A stretch of 34,777 nucleotides of DNA from Candidatus Uhrbacteria bacterium RIFCSPLOWO2_01_FULL_47_25 (lineage in GTDB: Bacteria > Patescibacteriota > Patescibacteriia > GWA2-46-9): NCBI GenBank assembly GCA_001791325.1, contig MGEK01000026.1, forward strand, positions 1 to 34,777. Reading direction: 5' to 3'. The translations under genes and the position numbers were made by a program. The notes beneath the pieces were generated by a model that was not told the origin of the DNA, ran no database searches, and was given only the letters and a program-made list of their open reading frames with translations. Of this stretch, positions 7,597 through 15,919 are shown one piece after another (within the stretch, counting starts at the first letter, position 1; the number at the start of each line of letters is the position of its first letter).

Positions 7597-10533
7597 ATGC
7601 CGCAAGAAAAAGAATCAAAACAAGAAATTAAAAGCGCGCCATTTAGCTTTTCTAAAATTGAAGAGCAGGTGCTGGCGTTTTGGCAAAAGGAGAAAATTTT
7701 TGAACGTTCGGTTAATGAACGTTCCGACGAAAAAGAATACGTTTTTTACGACGGCCCACCTTTTGCCACAGGCCTTCCTCACATTGGACATCTTTTGGCT
7801 TCAGCTATTAAAGACATTGTACCGCGCTATCAGACCATGAAGGGCCATCGCGTGGAGCGGCGATTTGGCTGGGATTGCCACGGGCTTCCCGTGGAGACGA
7901 TGGTTGAAAAAGAATTAGGGGTTAACAGTAAAAAAGAGATTGAAAAATTGGGCATCCAAAAATTCAATGACGCTTGTCGCGCGGCGGTGCTGCGTTACGT
8001 GGCCGAGTGGCGGCGCACCATTACTCGCTTCGGCCGTTGGGTTGATTTTGACAATGATTACAAAACCATGGATCCAAAATACATGGAGTCGGTCATTTGG
8101 GTGTTTGGCGAACTATATAAAAAGAAACTCATCTACGAAGATTTTCGTTGCTCACTTTACTGCACGCGCTGCGAGACGCCGCTCTCAAACTTTGAAACAG
8201 CCATGGACAACAACTATCAGGAAGTTGAGGACCCTTCCATATATATAGTGTTTGAGGCGATGAAGAAACCCAATACTTTTTTCCTCTCTTGGACTACTAC
8301 TCCCTGGACACTTTCGGCCAATGTGGCCTTGGCCGTGAAAGAAGATGCTAAATACGTGGAGGTAGAATTAACCAAAGGTGGCAAGGTTTGGAAAGGCCGT
8401 CATATTATTCTAGCTAAGGACAGATTATCGTTTGTCTTCGCGGATCAGCCGTATCAAATTGTGAAGGAATTTAATGGGGCTGATTTTATTGGCTGGGAAT
8501 ACAAGCCAATTCAAGGTTTTATTAAGCCAGACAAAGAAGCGCATCGGGTAGTGGCCGCTGATTTTGTTTCACTTGAAGATGGCACAGGCATTGTCCATAT
8601 CGCTCCAGCTTTTGGCGAAGATGATTTTAATATATCCAAAAAAGAAAACTTGCCTATGGTGTTAACGGTTGACGATGGCGGCAAATTTTTACCGGCCATT
8701 GCCCCATGGGCGGGTCAGTATGTCAAGGCCGCTGACCAAAGCATTATTGAGGTCTTAAAAAATGAAGGCAAATTGTGGCGCGCCGAAACAATAACACACA
8801 GTTATCCTTTCTGCTGGCGCTGTGCGAGCCCTCTTATATATAAAGTGCAGACTTCATGGTATATCAAAGTAGAAGCTTTGAAGAAAAAAATGCTTGCCAC
8901 AAATGAAAAAATCCATTGGGTGCCGGAACACTTAAAGCATGGCCGGTTTCAAAAAGGCATAGAGAGCGCGCCTGATTGGGGGGTGTCCAGAAGCCGTTAT
9001 TGGGGCGTGCCCATTCCGGTGTGGCGATGTGATCGGTGTAAGAAGGAGCGGGTCGTCGGCAGTTTGGATGAGTTGGAAAAATTGTCCGGGAAAAGGCCGC
9101 ACGACCTCCATCGGCCATTGATTGATGAAGTAGCCTGGGCTTGCGCTTGCGGTGGGATATTTCAAAGAGTGCCGGAAGTTTTTGATGTGTGGTTTGAGTC
9201 TGGCTCCATGCCCTATGCTCAAGTTCATTATCCTTTTGAAAATAAGGAAAAGTTTGAAGTGACTTTTCCAGCCGATTTTATTACCGAATACATTGCCCAG
9301 ACGCGTGGCTGGTTTTACGTCATGCATGTTTTGTCTAATGCTCTGTTTGGCAAGCATAGCTTCAAGCACGTTGTGACCACGGGTACCATTCTCGCCGAAG
9401 ACGGCTCTAAGATGTCTAAGTCCAAGGGCAATGCTCCAGACGTTAATCTCATTTTAGATCGTTATGGCGCCGACGCTTTGCGCTATTATTTTTTGGCATC
9501 TTCGGTCATGCAGGCCGAATCAGTGAATTTTTCTGAATCAGAAATTGCCGAGGCGGTACGAAAAATTTTATTGCCGCTTTGGAATGTTTTTACCTTTTTT
9601 AAGTTATATGCGCCGGAAGGAAAAAAATTAAGACCAATGCGTGAGCCAAAACACGTGCTTGATAAATGGATTTTGGCGCGGCTGGAAGAAACGCGGCACG
9701 AGGTTGAAGGAGCCATGGAAAGCTATGAACTTTGGCTGACCGCCCGTCCGCTTGCCGAGTTTGTGAACGATCTTTCTACTTGGTATTTGCGGCGATCGCG
9801 CGACCGCTTTAAGAGCGACAATGAAGAAGATAAACATGAGGCACTTACTACTTTGTATTCGGTTTTAGTGACCGCTAGTAAAATTTTTGCGCCCTTCACG
9901 CCGTTTTTGGCCGAGCATTTATATCAAAACTTGAAACCTTGGAATGCCAAACCAAAAGATTCCGTTCATCTGGAGCCGTGGCCAAAAAGCCATAAAGAAT
10001 TTGTTGATGAAAAATTGCTTCAGGAGATGTCTGCGGCGCGGGAAATTATTGAGGCCGGGCACGCTCTTCGCTCCGAAGCCAAGCTCAAGGTTCGCCAGCC
10101 GCTGGCCGCCGTATGGGTGCATGGCTCTGCGGCCATTTCTAAAAACATTGAGCGATTAATTTTGGATGAACTTAATGTGAAACAGTGGACCAGCAGCAAG
10201 GCGCCCAAGGGGAAAAATATCGTTTCTTGGAAGTCGCCCGCGGGTAAGCTGGAAATTTCTTTTGACACTAATCTCACCGATGATCTTAAGCTTGAAGGCT
10301 TGCGGCGCGAACTGGTTCGTCAAATTAATGCTTTGCGCAAAAAGCAGGGGCTCACTATTCGCGACAAAGTTATTGTTCATTACAATACCGACAGCGCGCC
10401 GTTGTTAAAATTGTTGAAAAATCAAGAGGCGGCAATTGCCAAAGACATTATCGCTTCCGGTTTTGAATATGGTGAGGGGGCGCATGAATTAAAGATTGAT
10501 TTGGAAGTGATAAAAATTTCTTTAGAAAAATAA
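7597..10533 (+). CDS. ileS: Isoleucyl-tRNA synthetase
   Basis: This is a class I aminoacyl-tRNA synthetase that charges tRNA-Ile in the cytoplasm. It has HIGH within PPFATGLPHIGH (residues ~62-65), the KMSKS loop (SKMSKSKGNAPDV, ~605), and the CP1 editing domain (TTTPWTLSANVALAV and GTGIVHIAPAFGEDDF). It also has two Cys pairs in the insert (CDRCKKE and ACACGG) and a C-terminal anticodon-binding half ending in LEGLRRELVRQINALRKKQGL. Length (978) is normal for the long IleS form resembling archaeal/eukaryotic enzymes, and no C-terminal zinc finger of the E. coli type is seen. It starts at an ATG without a Shine-Dalgarno. The M24 peptidase gene follows after about 10 nt, so the two are probably one operon. 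Confidence 0.97.
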   Translation: MPQEKESKQEIKSAPFSFSKIEEQVLAFWQKEKIFERSVNERSDEKEYVFYDGPPFATGLPHIGHLLASAIKDIVPRYQTMKGHRVERRFGWDCHGLPVETMVEKELGVNSKKEIEKLGIQKFNDACRAAVLRYVAEWRRTITRFGRWVDFDNDYKTMDPKYMESVIWVFGELYKKKLIYEDFRCSLYCTRCETPLSNFETAMDNNYQEVEDPSIYIVFEAMKKPNTFFLSWTTTPWTLSANVALAVKEDAKYVEVELTKGGKVWKGRHIILAKDRLSFVFADQPYQIVKEFNGADFIGWEYKPIQGFIKPDKEAHRVVAADFVSLEDGTGIVHIAPAFGEDDFNISKKENLPMVLTVDDGGKFLPAIAPWAGQYVKAADQSIIEVLKNEGKLWRAETITHSYPFCWRCASPLIYKVQTSWYIKVEALKKKMLATNEKIHWVPEHLKHGRFQKGIESAPDWGVSRSRYWGVPIPVWRCDRCKKERVVGSLDELEKLSGKRPHDLHRPLIDEVAWACACGGIFQRVPEVFDVWFESGSMPYAQVHYPFENKEKFEVTFPADFITEYIAQTRGWFYVMHVLSNALFGKHSFKHVVTTGTILAEDGSKMSKSKGNAPDVNLILDRYGADALRYYFLASSVMQAESVNFSESEIAEAVRKILLPLWNVFTFFKLYAPEGKKLRPMREPKHVLDKWILARLEETRHEVEGAMESYELWLTARPLAEFVNDLSTWYLRRSRDRFKSDNEEDKHEALTTLYSVLVTASKIFAPFTPFLAEHLYQNLKPWNAKPKDSVHLEPWPKSHKEFVDEKLLQEMSAAREIIEAGHALRSEAKLKVRQPLAAVWVHGSAAISKNIERLILDELNVKQWTSSKAPKGKNIVSWKSPAGKLEISFDTNLTDDLKLEGLRRELVRQINALRKKQGLTIRDKVIVHYNTDSAPLLKLLKNQEAAIAKDIIASGFEYGEGAHELKIDLEVIKISLEK

Positions 10534-10543
10534 TTTGACTTGT

Positions 10544-11650
10544 ATGCGAAGCATCTACCCTGGCCGTTTGGCTCATTTGCGTCGCGCCATGAAACAGCGA
10601 GGTTTAGCGGCCGTATATCTAACTTCAACTGTTTCGCGACGTTATATCACTGGTTTTACTGGTACATCCGGCACGGTGTTGATTACGCCGCACTTAGCCG
10701 AATTTTTTACTGACTTTCGTTATTTGGAGCGCGCCGCCGAAGAAACTTTGGGATTATTCAAAATTATTGACGTCGGCAATGATGGTCTTAAAGTTTTGAG
10801 CCAAATTTTGAAAGATAATCATGTTCGCCGTTTGGGTTTTGAAGATCGGGCGATAAGCGTGGCTAGACATAAGTCATTGCAAAAACAGTTAAAACCATGT
10901 TCGCTCGTTGGCATTGGCGATATGGTTGAAAAATTGCGCGCGGTGAAAGACGATTATGAGCTAGATACTTTGCGGCGAGCAGTTGGAGCTACTGATAAAA
11001 CATTTCAGGAACTAATTCGGTGGCTGAAACATTTAAAGCGAATAAAGCGCTTGCCCAGTGAAGAAGCCGCGGCTTGGAAAGTACGCGACATTATCCACAG
11101 CAAGAAATTTGGAGAAATATCATTTGAGCCGATTATCGCGAGTGGCGCGAACGCTGCGCGGCCGCATCATGAGCCAAGCCCGAAAAAATTAAAACTTGGA
11201 GAAATGGTCATCATTGATTTGGGCGTGAAAGTCAATGGCTATCATGCCGATATGACGCGCACTATATTTTTGGGAGAGCCAACAACCAAACAAAGAAAAA
11301 TATATGAGACAACTTTAAGCTCGCAGCTATCAGCCATCAGCTATTTGAAGAAAGGTGGAAGAAGCGCTAAGCAGGCGGATATGCAAGCGCGGCGTATTAT
11401 TGACGCTAAGTTTCCGGGCGCGTTCGGCCACGCCCTCGGCCACGGCGTTGGTTTGGAGATCCACGAGCGACCCAAGCTCGCGCAAAACAGCGATGATATT
11501 CTGAAATCAAATATGGTCTTTTCCATAGAACCCGGCATTTATCTCCCGGGCGAAGGTGGCGTCAGAATTGAGGATTTGGTAGTATTGAAGGAGAGCGGCT
11601 CTGAAGTAATAAGCAAATCACCGAAGATTCTCCGTCAAACAATTATATAA
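10544..11650 (+). CDS. pepQ: M24 family Xaa-Pro aminopeptidase/dipeptidase
   Basis: This is a metal-dependent peptidase of the pita-bread fold that cleaves peptides at Xaa-Pro bonds. All five metal ligands are visible: Asp in VIIDLGVK, Asp in YHADMTRT, His in GHALGHGVGLEIHE, Glu in FSIEPGIYL and Glu in GGVRIEDLV. An N-terminal creatinase-like domain (RLAHLRRAMKQRGL to about residue 130) precedes it. The ORF track begins at TTG 10535; ATG 10544 is more likely. Between the second Asp and the His, the sequence ETTLSSQLSAISYLKKGG replaces the usual helix and is encoded by near-repeats (AGCTATC/AGCCATC/AGCTATT). The pepQ symbol is a family-level guess; aminopeptidase P is equally possible. Confidence 0.88.
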   Translation: MRSIYPGRLAHLRRAMKQRGLAAVYLTSTVSRRYITGFTGTSGTVLITPHLAEFFTDFRYLERAAEETLGLFKIIDVGNDGLKVLSQILKDNHVRRLGFEDRAISVARHKSLQKQLKPCSLVGIGDMVEKLRAVKDDYELDTLRRAVGATDKTFQELIRWLKHLKRIKRLPSEEAAAWKVRDIIHSKKFGEISFEPIIASGANAARPHHEPSPKKLKLGEMVIIDLGVKVNGYHADMTRTIFLGEPTTKQRKIYETTLSSQLSAISYLKKGGRSAKQADMQARRIIDAKFPGAFGHALGHGVGLEIHERPKLAQNSDDILKSNMVFSIEPGIYLPGEGGVRIEDLVVLKESGSEVISKSPKILRQTII

Positions 11651-11692
11651 ACTTATTTATAATAGCCATAAGCTCCAAGTCTTAAGCTTTTT

Positions 11693-12292
11693 ATGATTGC
11701 CTACCTTGAAGGAATAATTCAATCTAAGGGGGAACAGTATGTGATTGTGGTGGTGAACGGGGTTGGGTATAAGATTTTTGTTTTGCCCCCCTTGATTTTA
11801 ACCGCGGAAGTGGGCGCTACGGCCGCTCTGCACACTCATCAATACGTGCGCGAAGATTCACTCGAACTTTATGGCTTTGAGCGGCCGGAAGAATTGCGGA
11901 TGTTTGAGGTGCTCATTGGCGTTACTGGCATTGGCCCTAAAACTGCCTTGGGCATTTTATCCATTACCACTCCCGAGCAATTGCGCGCCGCAGTGATCAG
12001 CGGCAATGTTGGGCTACTTACAAAAGTTTCAGGTATTGGCAAAAAAACAGCCGAACGGTTGCTTGTTGAATTGAAAGACACATTTATCGCTGAGCAAAAA
12101 AAGCGCATAGGCGAGGTCGCGCCAACAATGTATGAAGGAGATGTTGAAGTTATTGAAGCGCTGGAACGCTTAGGGTATAGCGTTAGCGAAGCGAGGAAAG
12201 CATTAGAAGGTTTGCCAAAAGAATTAATTGACACTGAAGCTAGACTTAAGGCGGCACTACGCCAGCTCGGAGGAGCTGGACGCAAATCCTAA
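11693..12292 (+). CDS. ruvA: Holliday junction DNA helicase subunit RuvA
   Basis: RuvA binds Holliday junctions as a tetramer and loads the RuvB motor. The N-terminal OB-fold (MIAYLEGIIQSKGEQYVIVVVNGVGYKI, then HTHQYVREDSLELYGF), the two helix-hairpin-helix motifs (VTGIGPKTALGILS and VSGIGKKTAERLLVELKD) and the C-terminal RuvB-contact domain (EVIEALERLGYSVSEARKALE) are all present. Length (199) matches E. coli RuvA (203). It lies 42 bp after the M24 gene on the same strand; ruvB and ruvC are not in the window. The last codons and stop lie inside the left arm of an inverted-repeat element. Confidence 0.97.
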   Translation: MIAYLEGIIQSKGEQYVIVVVNGVGYKIFVLPPLILTAEVGATAALHTHQYVREDSLELYGFERPEELRMFEVLIGVTGIGPKTALGILSITTPEQLRAAVISGNVGLLTKVSGIGKKTAERLLVELKDTFIAEQKKRIGEVAPTMYEGDVEVIEALERLGYSVSEARKALEGLPKELIDTEARLKAALRQLGGAGRKS

Positions 12293-12404
12293 ACCCCGTT
12301 AGAAATATAATCAGTATTTACCAATAAGAGAATAACGTTTTTTTGTGTTAGATATATTTGAGATTTATGTATCGTAGTTTAGATTTCTAACGGAGTTTAG
12401 GATT
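12285..12404. repeat. Inverted-repeat element with CCCGTTAGAA core, between ruvA and femX
   Basis: AATCCTAAACCCCGTTAGAAAT (12285-12306) and its near-exact inverted copy (12383-12404) match at 21 of 22 positions and bound a 120-bp AT-rich element. The left arm includes the ruvA stop codon. No coding potential is seen inside. It shares the core with elements at 6697 and 18673. Confidence 0.85.
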
Positions 12405-12427
12405 TAGAGCTTAGAGTTTAATGTATC

Positions 12428-13540
12428 ATGGATTTCCGCTTCATTGACGACGAATACGTTTGGAATATTCCTTTGAGTAGCCCCGCTGTTCGCGGGGCGC
12501 AGTTTTTACAATCGTGGGAATGGGGGGTATTTCAGCAGACGTTCGGGCGAGCAGTTCACCGTATTCAGATTGTGGAGGAGGAAACAGTGATGGCCATTAT
12601 GCAGGTTTTTGAATATCCTCTGCCGTTTGGAAAAAGATATTTATACGCGCCGCGCGGACCAGTTATCTTATCTGATGACCATGATGCTTTGAGCACGATT
12701 GTGCATTTAATACATCGTGCTTGTCGCGAGGTGGGGTATAATGTTGGCGCCATGTTCGTGCGCCTTGAGCCGATGTATTATCATCCTTACATACTTGAGA
12801 ATGTCAGGATGATTAATATAGAGGAAGAGGAGACGAGGAGTAGTTTGCTTGAGGAGCTTAGAGCATTAGGTTTTCGGTCTGGTTTTTCAGTTCAGCCAAT
12901 GGATGAGCTTGCAGTTGTTTTAGACAAAGATGAAGATGATTTGCTTGCCGCCATGCACGAGAAAACTCGCTACAACATTCGTCTGGCCATAAAGCACGGC
13001 GTTCGCGCGCGGCTCATAGAACAGCCCGATTACGCGAAGCGAGTCTTTCCCTTTTTTTGGTCTTTACTTCAAGAAACGGCCAAGCGACAAAAAATTCGTA
13101 CTCACTCACGGCAATATTACGAGCGTATGGTTGACTTATTGGTGCCGCGCGGGGTGTTAAAGTTGATGCTAGCTGAATATGACAATAAAATCATTGCCGC
13201 GCATTTACTTTCCGTTTTTGGCGATACAGTATATTATCTTCATGGCGGTTCTAGTTATGATAACCGTCAGCTAATGGCGCCATATCTATTACATTGGGAG
13301 GAGATAAAGTTAGCCAAGCGGATGAAAAAAAAATTCTATAATTTTGGCGGTATTGTCCCAGCCGGTGAAACCAACCACTCTTGGCAGAATTTAACTAAAT
13401 TTAAGGAGGGCTTTGTAAGGGATGGCGAAACTGGCCAGAGACTTCATTATATTGGCGCGTTTGATTTGGTATTTCAGCCAATGTGGTATAGGATTTACAA
13501 GGCAGCTCGCCATCTGCAAAGCTTCATAAGAATTAGATAA
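12428..13540 (+). CDS. FemAB/FemX-family aminoacyltransferase
   Basis: FemX-like proteins are GNAT-fold enzymes that use aminoacyl-tRNA to add residues to the peptidoglycan stem peptide. Supporting segments are FLQSWEWGVFQQTFG at the start, RYLYAPRGPVI, the central EKTRYNIRLAIKHGVRARL (the usual K-x-R-YN-R-A-K signature), AAHLLSVFGDTVYYLHGGSS and LLHWEEIKLAKRMKKKFYNFGGI near the end. Length (370) fits the single-domain CPR type. A GCCCCGC-tgttc-GCGGGGC hairpin (12480-12498) lies in frame near the N-terminus and encodes SSPAVRGA. The substrate amino acid cannot be told. No Shine-Dalgarno is present; the gene follows the inverted-repeat element directly. Confidence 0.88.
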   Translation: MDFRFIDDEYVWNIPLSSPAVRGAQFLQSWEWGVFQQTFGRAVHRIQIVEEETVMAIMQVFEYPLPFGKRYLYAPRGPVILSDDHDALSTIVHLIHRACREVGYNVGAMFVRLEPMYYHPYILENVRMINIEEEETRSSLLEELRALGFRSGFSVQPMDELAVVLDKDEDDLLAAMHEKTRYNIRLAIKHGVRARLIEQPDYAKRVFPFFWSLLQETAKRQKIRTHSRQYYERMVDLLVPRGVLKLMLAEYDNKIIAAHLLSVFGDTVYYLHGGSSYDNRQLMAPYLLHWEEIKLAKRMKKKFYNFGGIVPAGETNHSWQNLTKFKEGFVRDGETGQRLHYIGAFDLVFQPMWYRIYKAARHLQSFIRIR

Positions 13541-13554
13541 GTTATTCTTTTGAA

Positions 13555-13647
13555 TTGGGTGGATACCCTGCACCTTTTGGTGCCTTCGTAGTTTCCACCC
13601 AAGGCGGACCCGCCTGGGGCGGGCAACGGATACCTGCCCGCCATGGC
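13555..13647. repeat. Cluster of palindromes before tRNA-Arg
   Basis: Within the 372-bp spacer (13541-13912), TGGGTGGA...TCCACCCA encloses GCACC-tttt-GGTGC, followed by GGCGGACCCGCC and GGCGGGC...GCCCGCC. These stems form a REP-like cluster rather than a single terminator. The rest of the spacer holds the tRNA, the tRNA-like fragment and repeat A. Confidence 0.65.
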
Positions 13648-13651
13648 CTGA

Positions 13652-13723
13652 GCCCCCATAGCTCAATGGATAGAGCGTAAGCCTCCGGAGCTTGAGATAG
13701 AGGTTCAATCCCTCTTGGGGGTA
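13652..13723 (+). tRNA. tRNA-Arg (anticodon CCG)
   Basis: The cloverleaf is complete. The acceptor GCCCCCA pairs with TGGGGGT (one G-U at the end). The D-arm is GCTC-AATGGATA-GAGC, the anticodon arm TAAGC-CTCCGGA-GCTTG with anticodon CCG (reads CGG), the variable loop AGAT, and the T-arm AGAGG-TTCAATC-CCTCT. The discriminator is A and no CCA is encoded. The T-loop is TTCAATC, near-canonical. Confidence 0.9.
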
Positions 13724-13746
13724 TTGGCGATGGCAGGCGGGGAACA

Positions 13747-13792
13747 CAGGTTTCCGGAACCTAGGATCCAAGTTCGATTCTTGGCGAGGGCA
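13747..13792 (+). pseudogene. tRNA-like 3' half (CCG anticodon arm, T-arm, acceptor strand)
   Basis: CAGGT-TTCCGGA-ACCTA resembles an anticodon arm with CCG. CCAAG-TTCGATT-CTTGG is a perfect T-arm, and CGAGGGC-A looks like a 3' acceptor plus discriminator. No matching GCCCTCG acceptor strand or good D-arm lies upstream, so the 5' half is missing or replaced. Its last bases overlap the start of repeat A, as expected if the tRNA end served as an integration site. It could also be a highly unusual functional tRNA. Confidence 0.55.
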
Positions 13793-13884
13793 ATGGAAAG
13801 GTGCGGGGCAGGGCGAATTGGCTCTCCACTTGGCCCTTGGCATAAACGATATTAATTTTGGGGGAAGAAAATTTTTTAATCATA
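13790..13884 (+). repeat. Repeat A, copy 1 (95 bp)
   Basis: The 95 bases from GCAATGGAAAGGTGCGGGGC to TTTTTTAATCATA are identical to 14661-14755. Copy 1 begins inside the tRNA-like acceptor end and lies 28 bp before gene 1. Both strands are largely open, so it may derive from a coding sequence. Confidence 0.95.
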
Positions 13885-13912
13885 AAGTCGAAAATTATTA
13901 ACTAATAAATTT

Positions 13913-14518
13913 ATGAACAATCAAAAAGGTTTTGCAAACATAGTGTTAATTGTTTTGGTCGTCGTTTTGGCGGGTGCTTTGGGATATGTAACTTTAGTTA
14001 AGAAACCAGCTCCTTCGACAATACCCACTACTTCAGAAAAATATGCTATTTCCCTAAAAACCATACCCATTACGTTTGAGTTACCTAATGGATATGCAAT
14101 TTTCCAACGGGAAGGTTTTGAAGGGGGTTACGCAACCACAATTTCTGTCGGTAAAGAAGTGTCCAGCGGTCATTTCAATTATGCCCCTCTCGGAATGGAA
14201 TTTCTTGCTACGGCCTACGACACTCAACTTAAGCGCGAGTATTCTCCAAAGGAATATGTTGATGTTGTATTCAATGAGCAAAAAAAAGATTCTGTTTCAA
14301 ATCCTCAATACATACAGCTTTTTGGAAATAAAGCTGTTAGCTACGCAAACGCCGTTGATGGTAGCATTACAATTGTTGGGTATTTAAGAACAGATCAACT
14401 ACCCGAACTATCACATGAATATCTCGTGAGGATTTCATCTTTCACTTACGGCAGTGATGTTGGAATTGACAAAGAACCCTTCGATACGGTAGTTAATTCT
14501 TTAAGGGTCAGTAAATAA
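13913..14518 (+). CDS. Membrane-anchored extracytoplasmic protein, cassette gene 1 (201 aa)
   Basis: The N-terminus MNNQKGFANIVLIVLVVVLAGALGYVTLV is a short basic start plus one membrane helix, with a KGF start like type IV pilin or uncleaved-anchor proteins of CPR bacteria. After a Pro/Ser/Thr linker the rest is a soluble beta-rich domain (FELPNGYAIFQREGFEGGYATTISVG through DKEPFDTVVNSLRVS), vaguely like PsbP-type surface domains. No catalytic motif is seen. The gene sits precisely between repeat A copy 1 and repeat B copy 1. The unrelated gene 2 sits between the second copies. Function is unknown; cell-surface location is likely. Confidence 0.75.
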   Translation: MNNQKGFANIVLIVLVVVLAGALGYVTLVKKPAPSTIPTTSEKYAISLKTIPITFELPNGYAIFQREGFEGGYATTISVGKEVSSGHFNYAPLGMEFLATAYDTQLKREYSPKEYVDVVFNEQKKDSVSNPQYIQLFGNKAVSYANAVDGSITIVGYLRTDQLPELSHEYLVRISSFTYGSDVGIDKEPFDTVVNSLRVSK

Positions 14519-14522
14519 ATTC

Positions 14523-14591
14523 TGCCGCCAAAGAAAAACTTGAAACCCGCCTGAACGAATTCATTCGGGCAGGTTGTCAGCGGTGCGGCTC
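14523..14591 (+). repeat. Repeat B, copy 1 (69 bp) with GAATTC-centred palindrome
   Basis: TGCCGCCAAAGAAAAACTTG to GGTGCGGCTC is identical to 15709-15777. It contains the imperfect palindrome ACCCGCCTGAACGAATTCATTCGGGCAGGT (14545-14574). It starts within five bases of the gene 1 stop codon. Weaker similarity continues beyond 14591. Confidence 0.95.
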
Positions 14592-14660
14592 CGCCGCCTT
14601 TCCGAATTTTCGCGGGGGGATTTTTCCGGCAAAATGCGTTCGGACTAATTCAAGAATACT

Positions 14661-14755
14661 GCAATGGAAAGGTGCGGGGCAGGGCGAATTGGCTCTCCAC
14701 TTGGCCCTTGGCATAAACGATATTAATTTTGGGGGAAGAAAATTTTTTAATCATA
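14661..14755 (+). repeat. Repeat A, copy 2 (95 bp)
   Basis: Identical to 13790-13884. Its final base is the A of the gene 2 start codon. An open frame runs from repeat B1 through this copy into gene 2. Confidence 0.95.
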
Positions 14756-15702
14756 TGAATGAAAATTCTAATTTAATAACTGAATCTAATTTCTCTAATC
14801 CTGTTCCGCCAGACAAGAAACCAAAAGGTGGTTTGCTACTGGCAATTTTATTGGGACTACTCACTTTTATCGTTACTGGAGTTATCGCTTTAGTAATAGC
14901 TATACCATTTTTCTTTCTTGGCAAGGTTTCTGAAAGCTTTAATCCGATAGTAATTATTGCCGGAATTTTCGGGCTTCGAGAACTGGGCGGATTTTTCGCC
15001 GCGCAATTCATACTGATACTATTTTTTGCATTGCTTGGTGATTTTGGGACTGCAATAATTTCTTGGTTCATAAATCGTTCTAAAAAATTAGCGACTGTTA
15101 CTTTTTTCTCTGCACTCATTTTCCAAATTATTGCTGTTGCTATTGTGCTTCCCGCTACTCTAAAGAAATCACAAGAGACAATGAATGCAGGTATTGAGCG
15201 CGAAAAATCTTTTGAACAATATGCGACAATAGGTAATGTCAGTTTTGAGACACAAGAACCATTTTCAGAATCGCGGGGCATAAATGGAAAATTGGTCGAG
15301 GTGTCGTTGTTCAAAAAATTGGTCATAGTCGTTCCGATTTCTGTATCACGAACGGGAATTTATCAAGTTAATGTTCAATACAGCGATAGTGAAATTGGCA
15401 GTACTCCAATGAAAGATGTTAAACAAACTCTTAATGTTGGCGATAACACAATCAAGGTAGAATTTTTGTCTAACGAATCGCGAGAGTACGGCTATGTGTC
15501 TCCAAAATCTGTAGGAGGAACAGCTCAAATTCAATTATCTTACCTTGCCTCGCAACAAGAACTTCTTGACAGCTTGAAATCAGACAATACAACTGATCCG
15601 AAAGTGCTCCAACAATTTATGAAAGATGAAGGGCTCGACCAAGGAGTAAACTCCAACCCTACCGTCAATAAGTTTGTTGGCAGAAAAGAAGTCCAATTCT
15701 GA
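14755..15702 (+). CDS. Multi-pass membrane protein, cassette gene 2 (315 aa)
   Basis: The start is ATG 14755 (MNENSNLITESNFSNPVPPDKK); the ORF track's 14689 start lies within repeat A. The N-terminal half holds about four hydrophobic helices (GGLLLAILLGLLTFIVTGVIALVIAIPFFFL, NPIVIIAGIFGL, FAAQFILILFFALLGDFGTAIISWFI, TVTFFSALIFQIIAVAIVLP). The C-terminal half is a hydrophilic beta-rich domain (GIYQVNVQYSDSEIG, KQTLNVGDNTIKVEF) suggesting an extracellular or adhesive module. No family was recognised. The flanking A and B repeats are the same as around gene 1, although the two proteins are unrelated. Confidence 0.75.
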   Translation: MNENSNLITESNFSNPVPPDKKPKGGLLLAILLGLLTFIVTGVIALVIAIPFFFLGKVSESFNPIVIIAGIFGLRELGGFFAAQFILILFFALLGDFGTAIISWFINRSKKLATVTFFSALIFQIIAVAIVLPATLKKSQETMNAGIEREKSFEQYATIGNVSFETQEPFSESRGINGKLVEVSLFKKLVIVVPISVSRTGIYQVNVQYSDSEIGSTPMKDVKQTLNVGDNTIKVEFLSNESREYGYVSPKSVGGTAQIQLSYLASQQELLDSLKSDNTTDPKVLQQFMKDEGLDQGVNSNPTVNKFVGRKEVQF

Positions 15703-15708
15703 ATTCAA

Positions 15709-15777
15709 TGCCGCCAAAGAAAAACTTGAAACCCGCCTGAACGAATTCATTCGGGCAGGTTGTCAGCGGTGCGGCTC
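15709..15777 (+). repeat. Repeat B, copy 2 (69 bp)
   Basis: Identical to 14523-14591, starting six bases after the gene 2 stop. Just beyond it, about 25 bp (ACTTCGACTTCGCTCAGTAC...) interrupts sequence that is otherwise similar to that after copy 1 (CCGCCGCCTTTT...). Confidence 0.95.
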
Positions 15778-15884
15778 ACTTCGACTTCGCTCAGTACAAG
15801 CCGCCGCCTTTTCGGACTTTTGCGAGGACTTCCCGCATGGCTGAAGATCGCGAAATATGTTGTGCTATATGGCCATACGGTACA

Positions 15885-15913
15885 TTGACTTTTTTTTGTG
15901 ATTTTTTTAATAT
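15885..15913 (+). promoter_or_regulatory. hicBA promoter, TTGACT-17-TAATAT, probably leaderless
   Basis: TTGACT (15885-15890) and TAATAT (15908-15913) are 17 bases apart. The hicB GTG begins seven bases after the -10, at the expected transcription start, so the mRNA may be leaderless. Confidence 0.6.
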
Positions 15914-15919
15914 ATAAAC

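Noticed and set aside
13391-13843. 150-aa reverse-strand ORF
   Set aside because: It is the antisense of femX, tRNA-Arg and the tRNA-like fragment, with peptides such as RQESNLDP typical of reversed tRNA genes.
14689-14754. Upstream start of cassette gene 2
   Set aside because: It lies in repeat A, which also occurs without gene 2; ATG 14755 is a better start.
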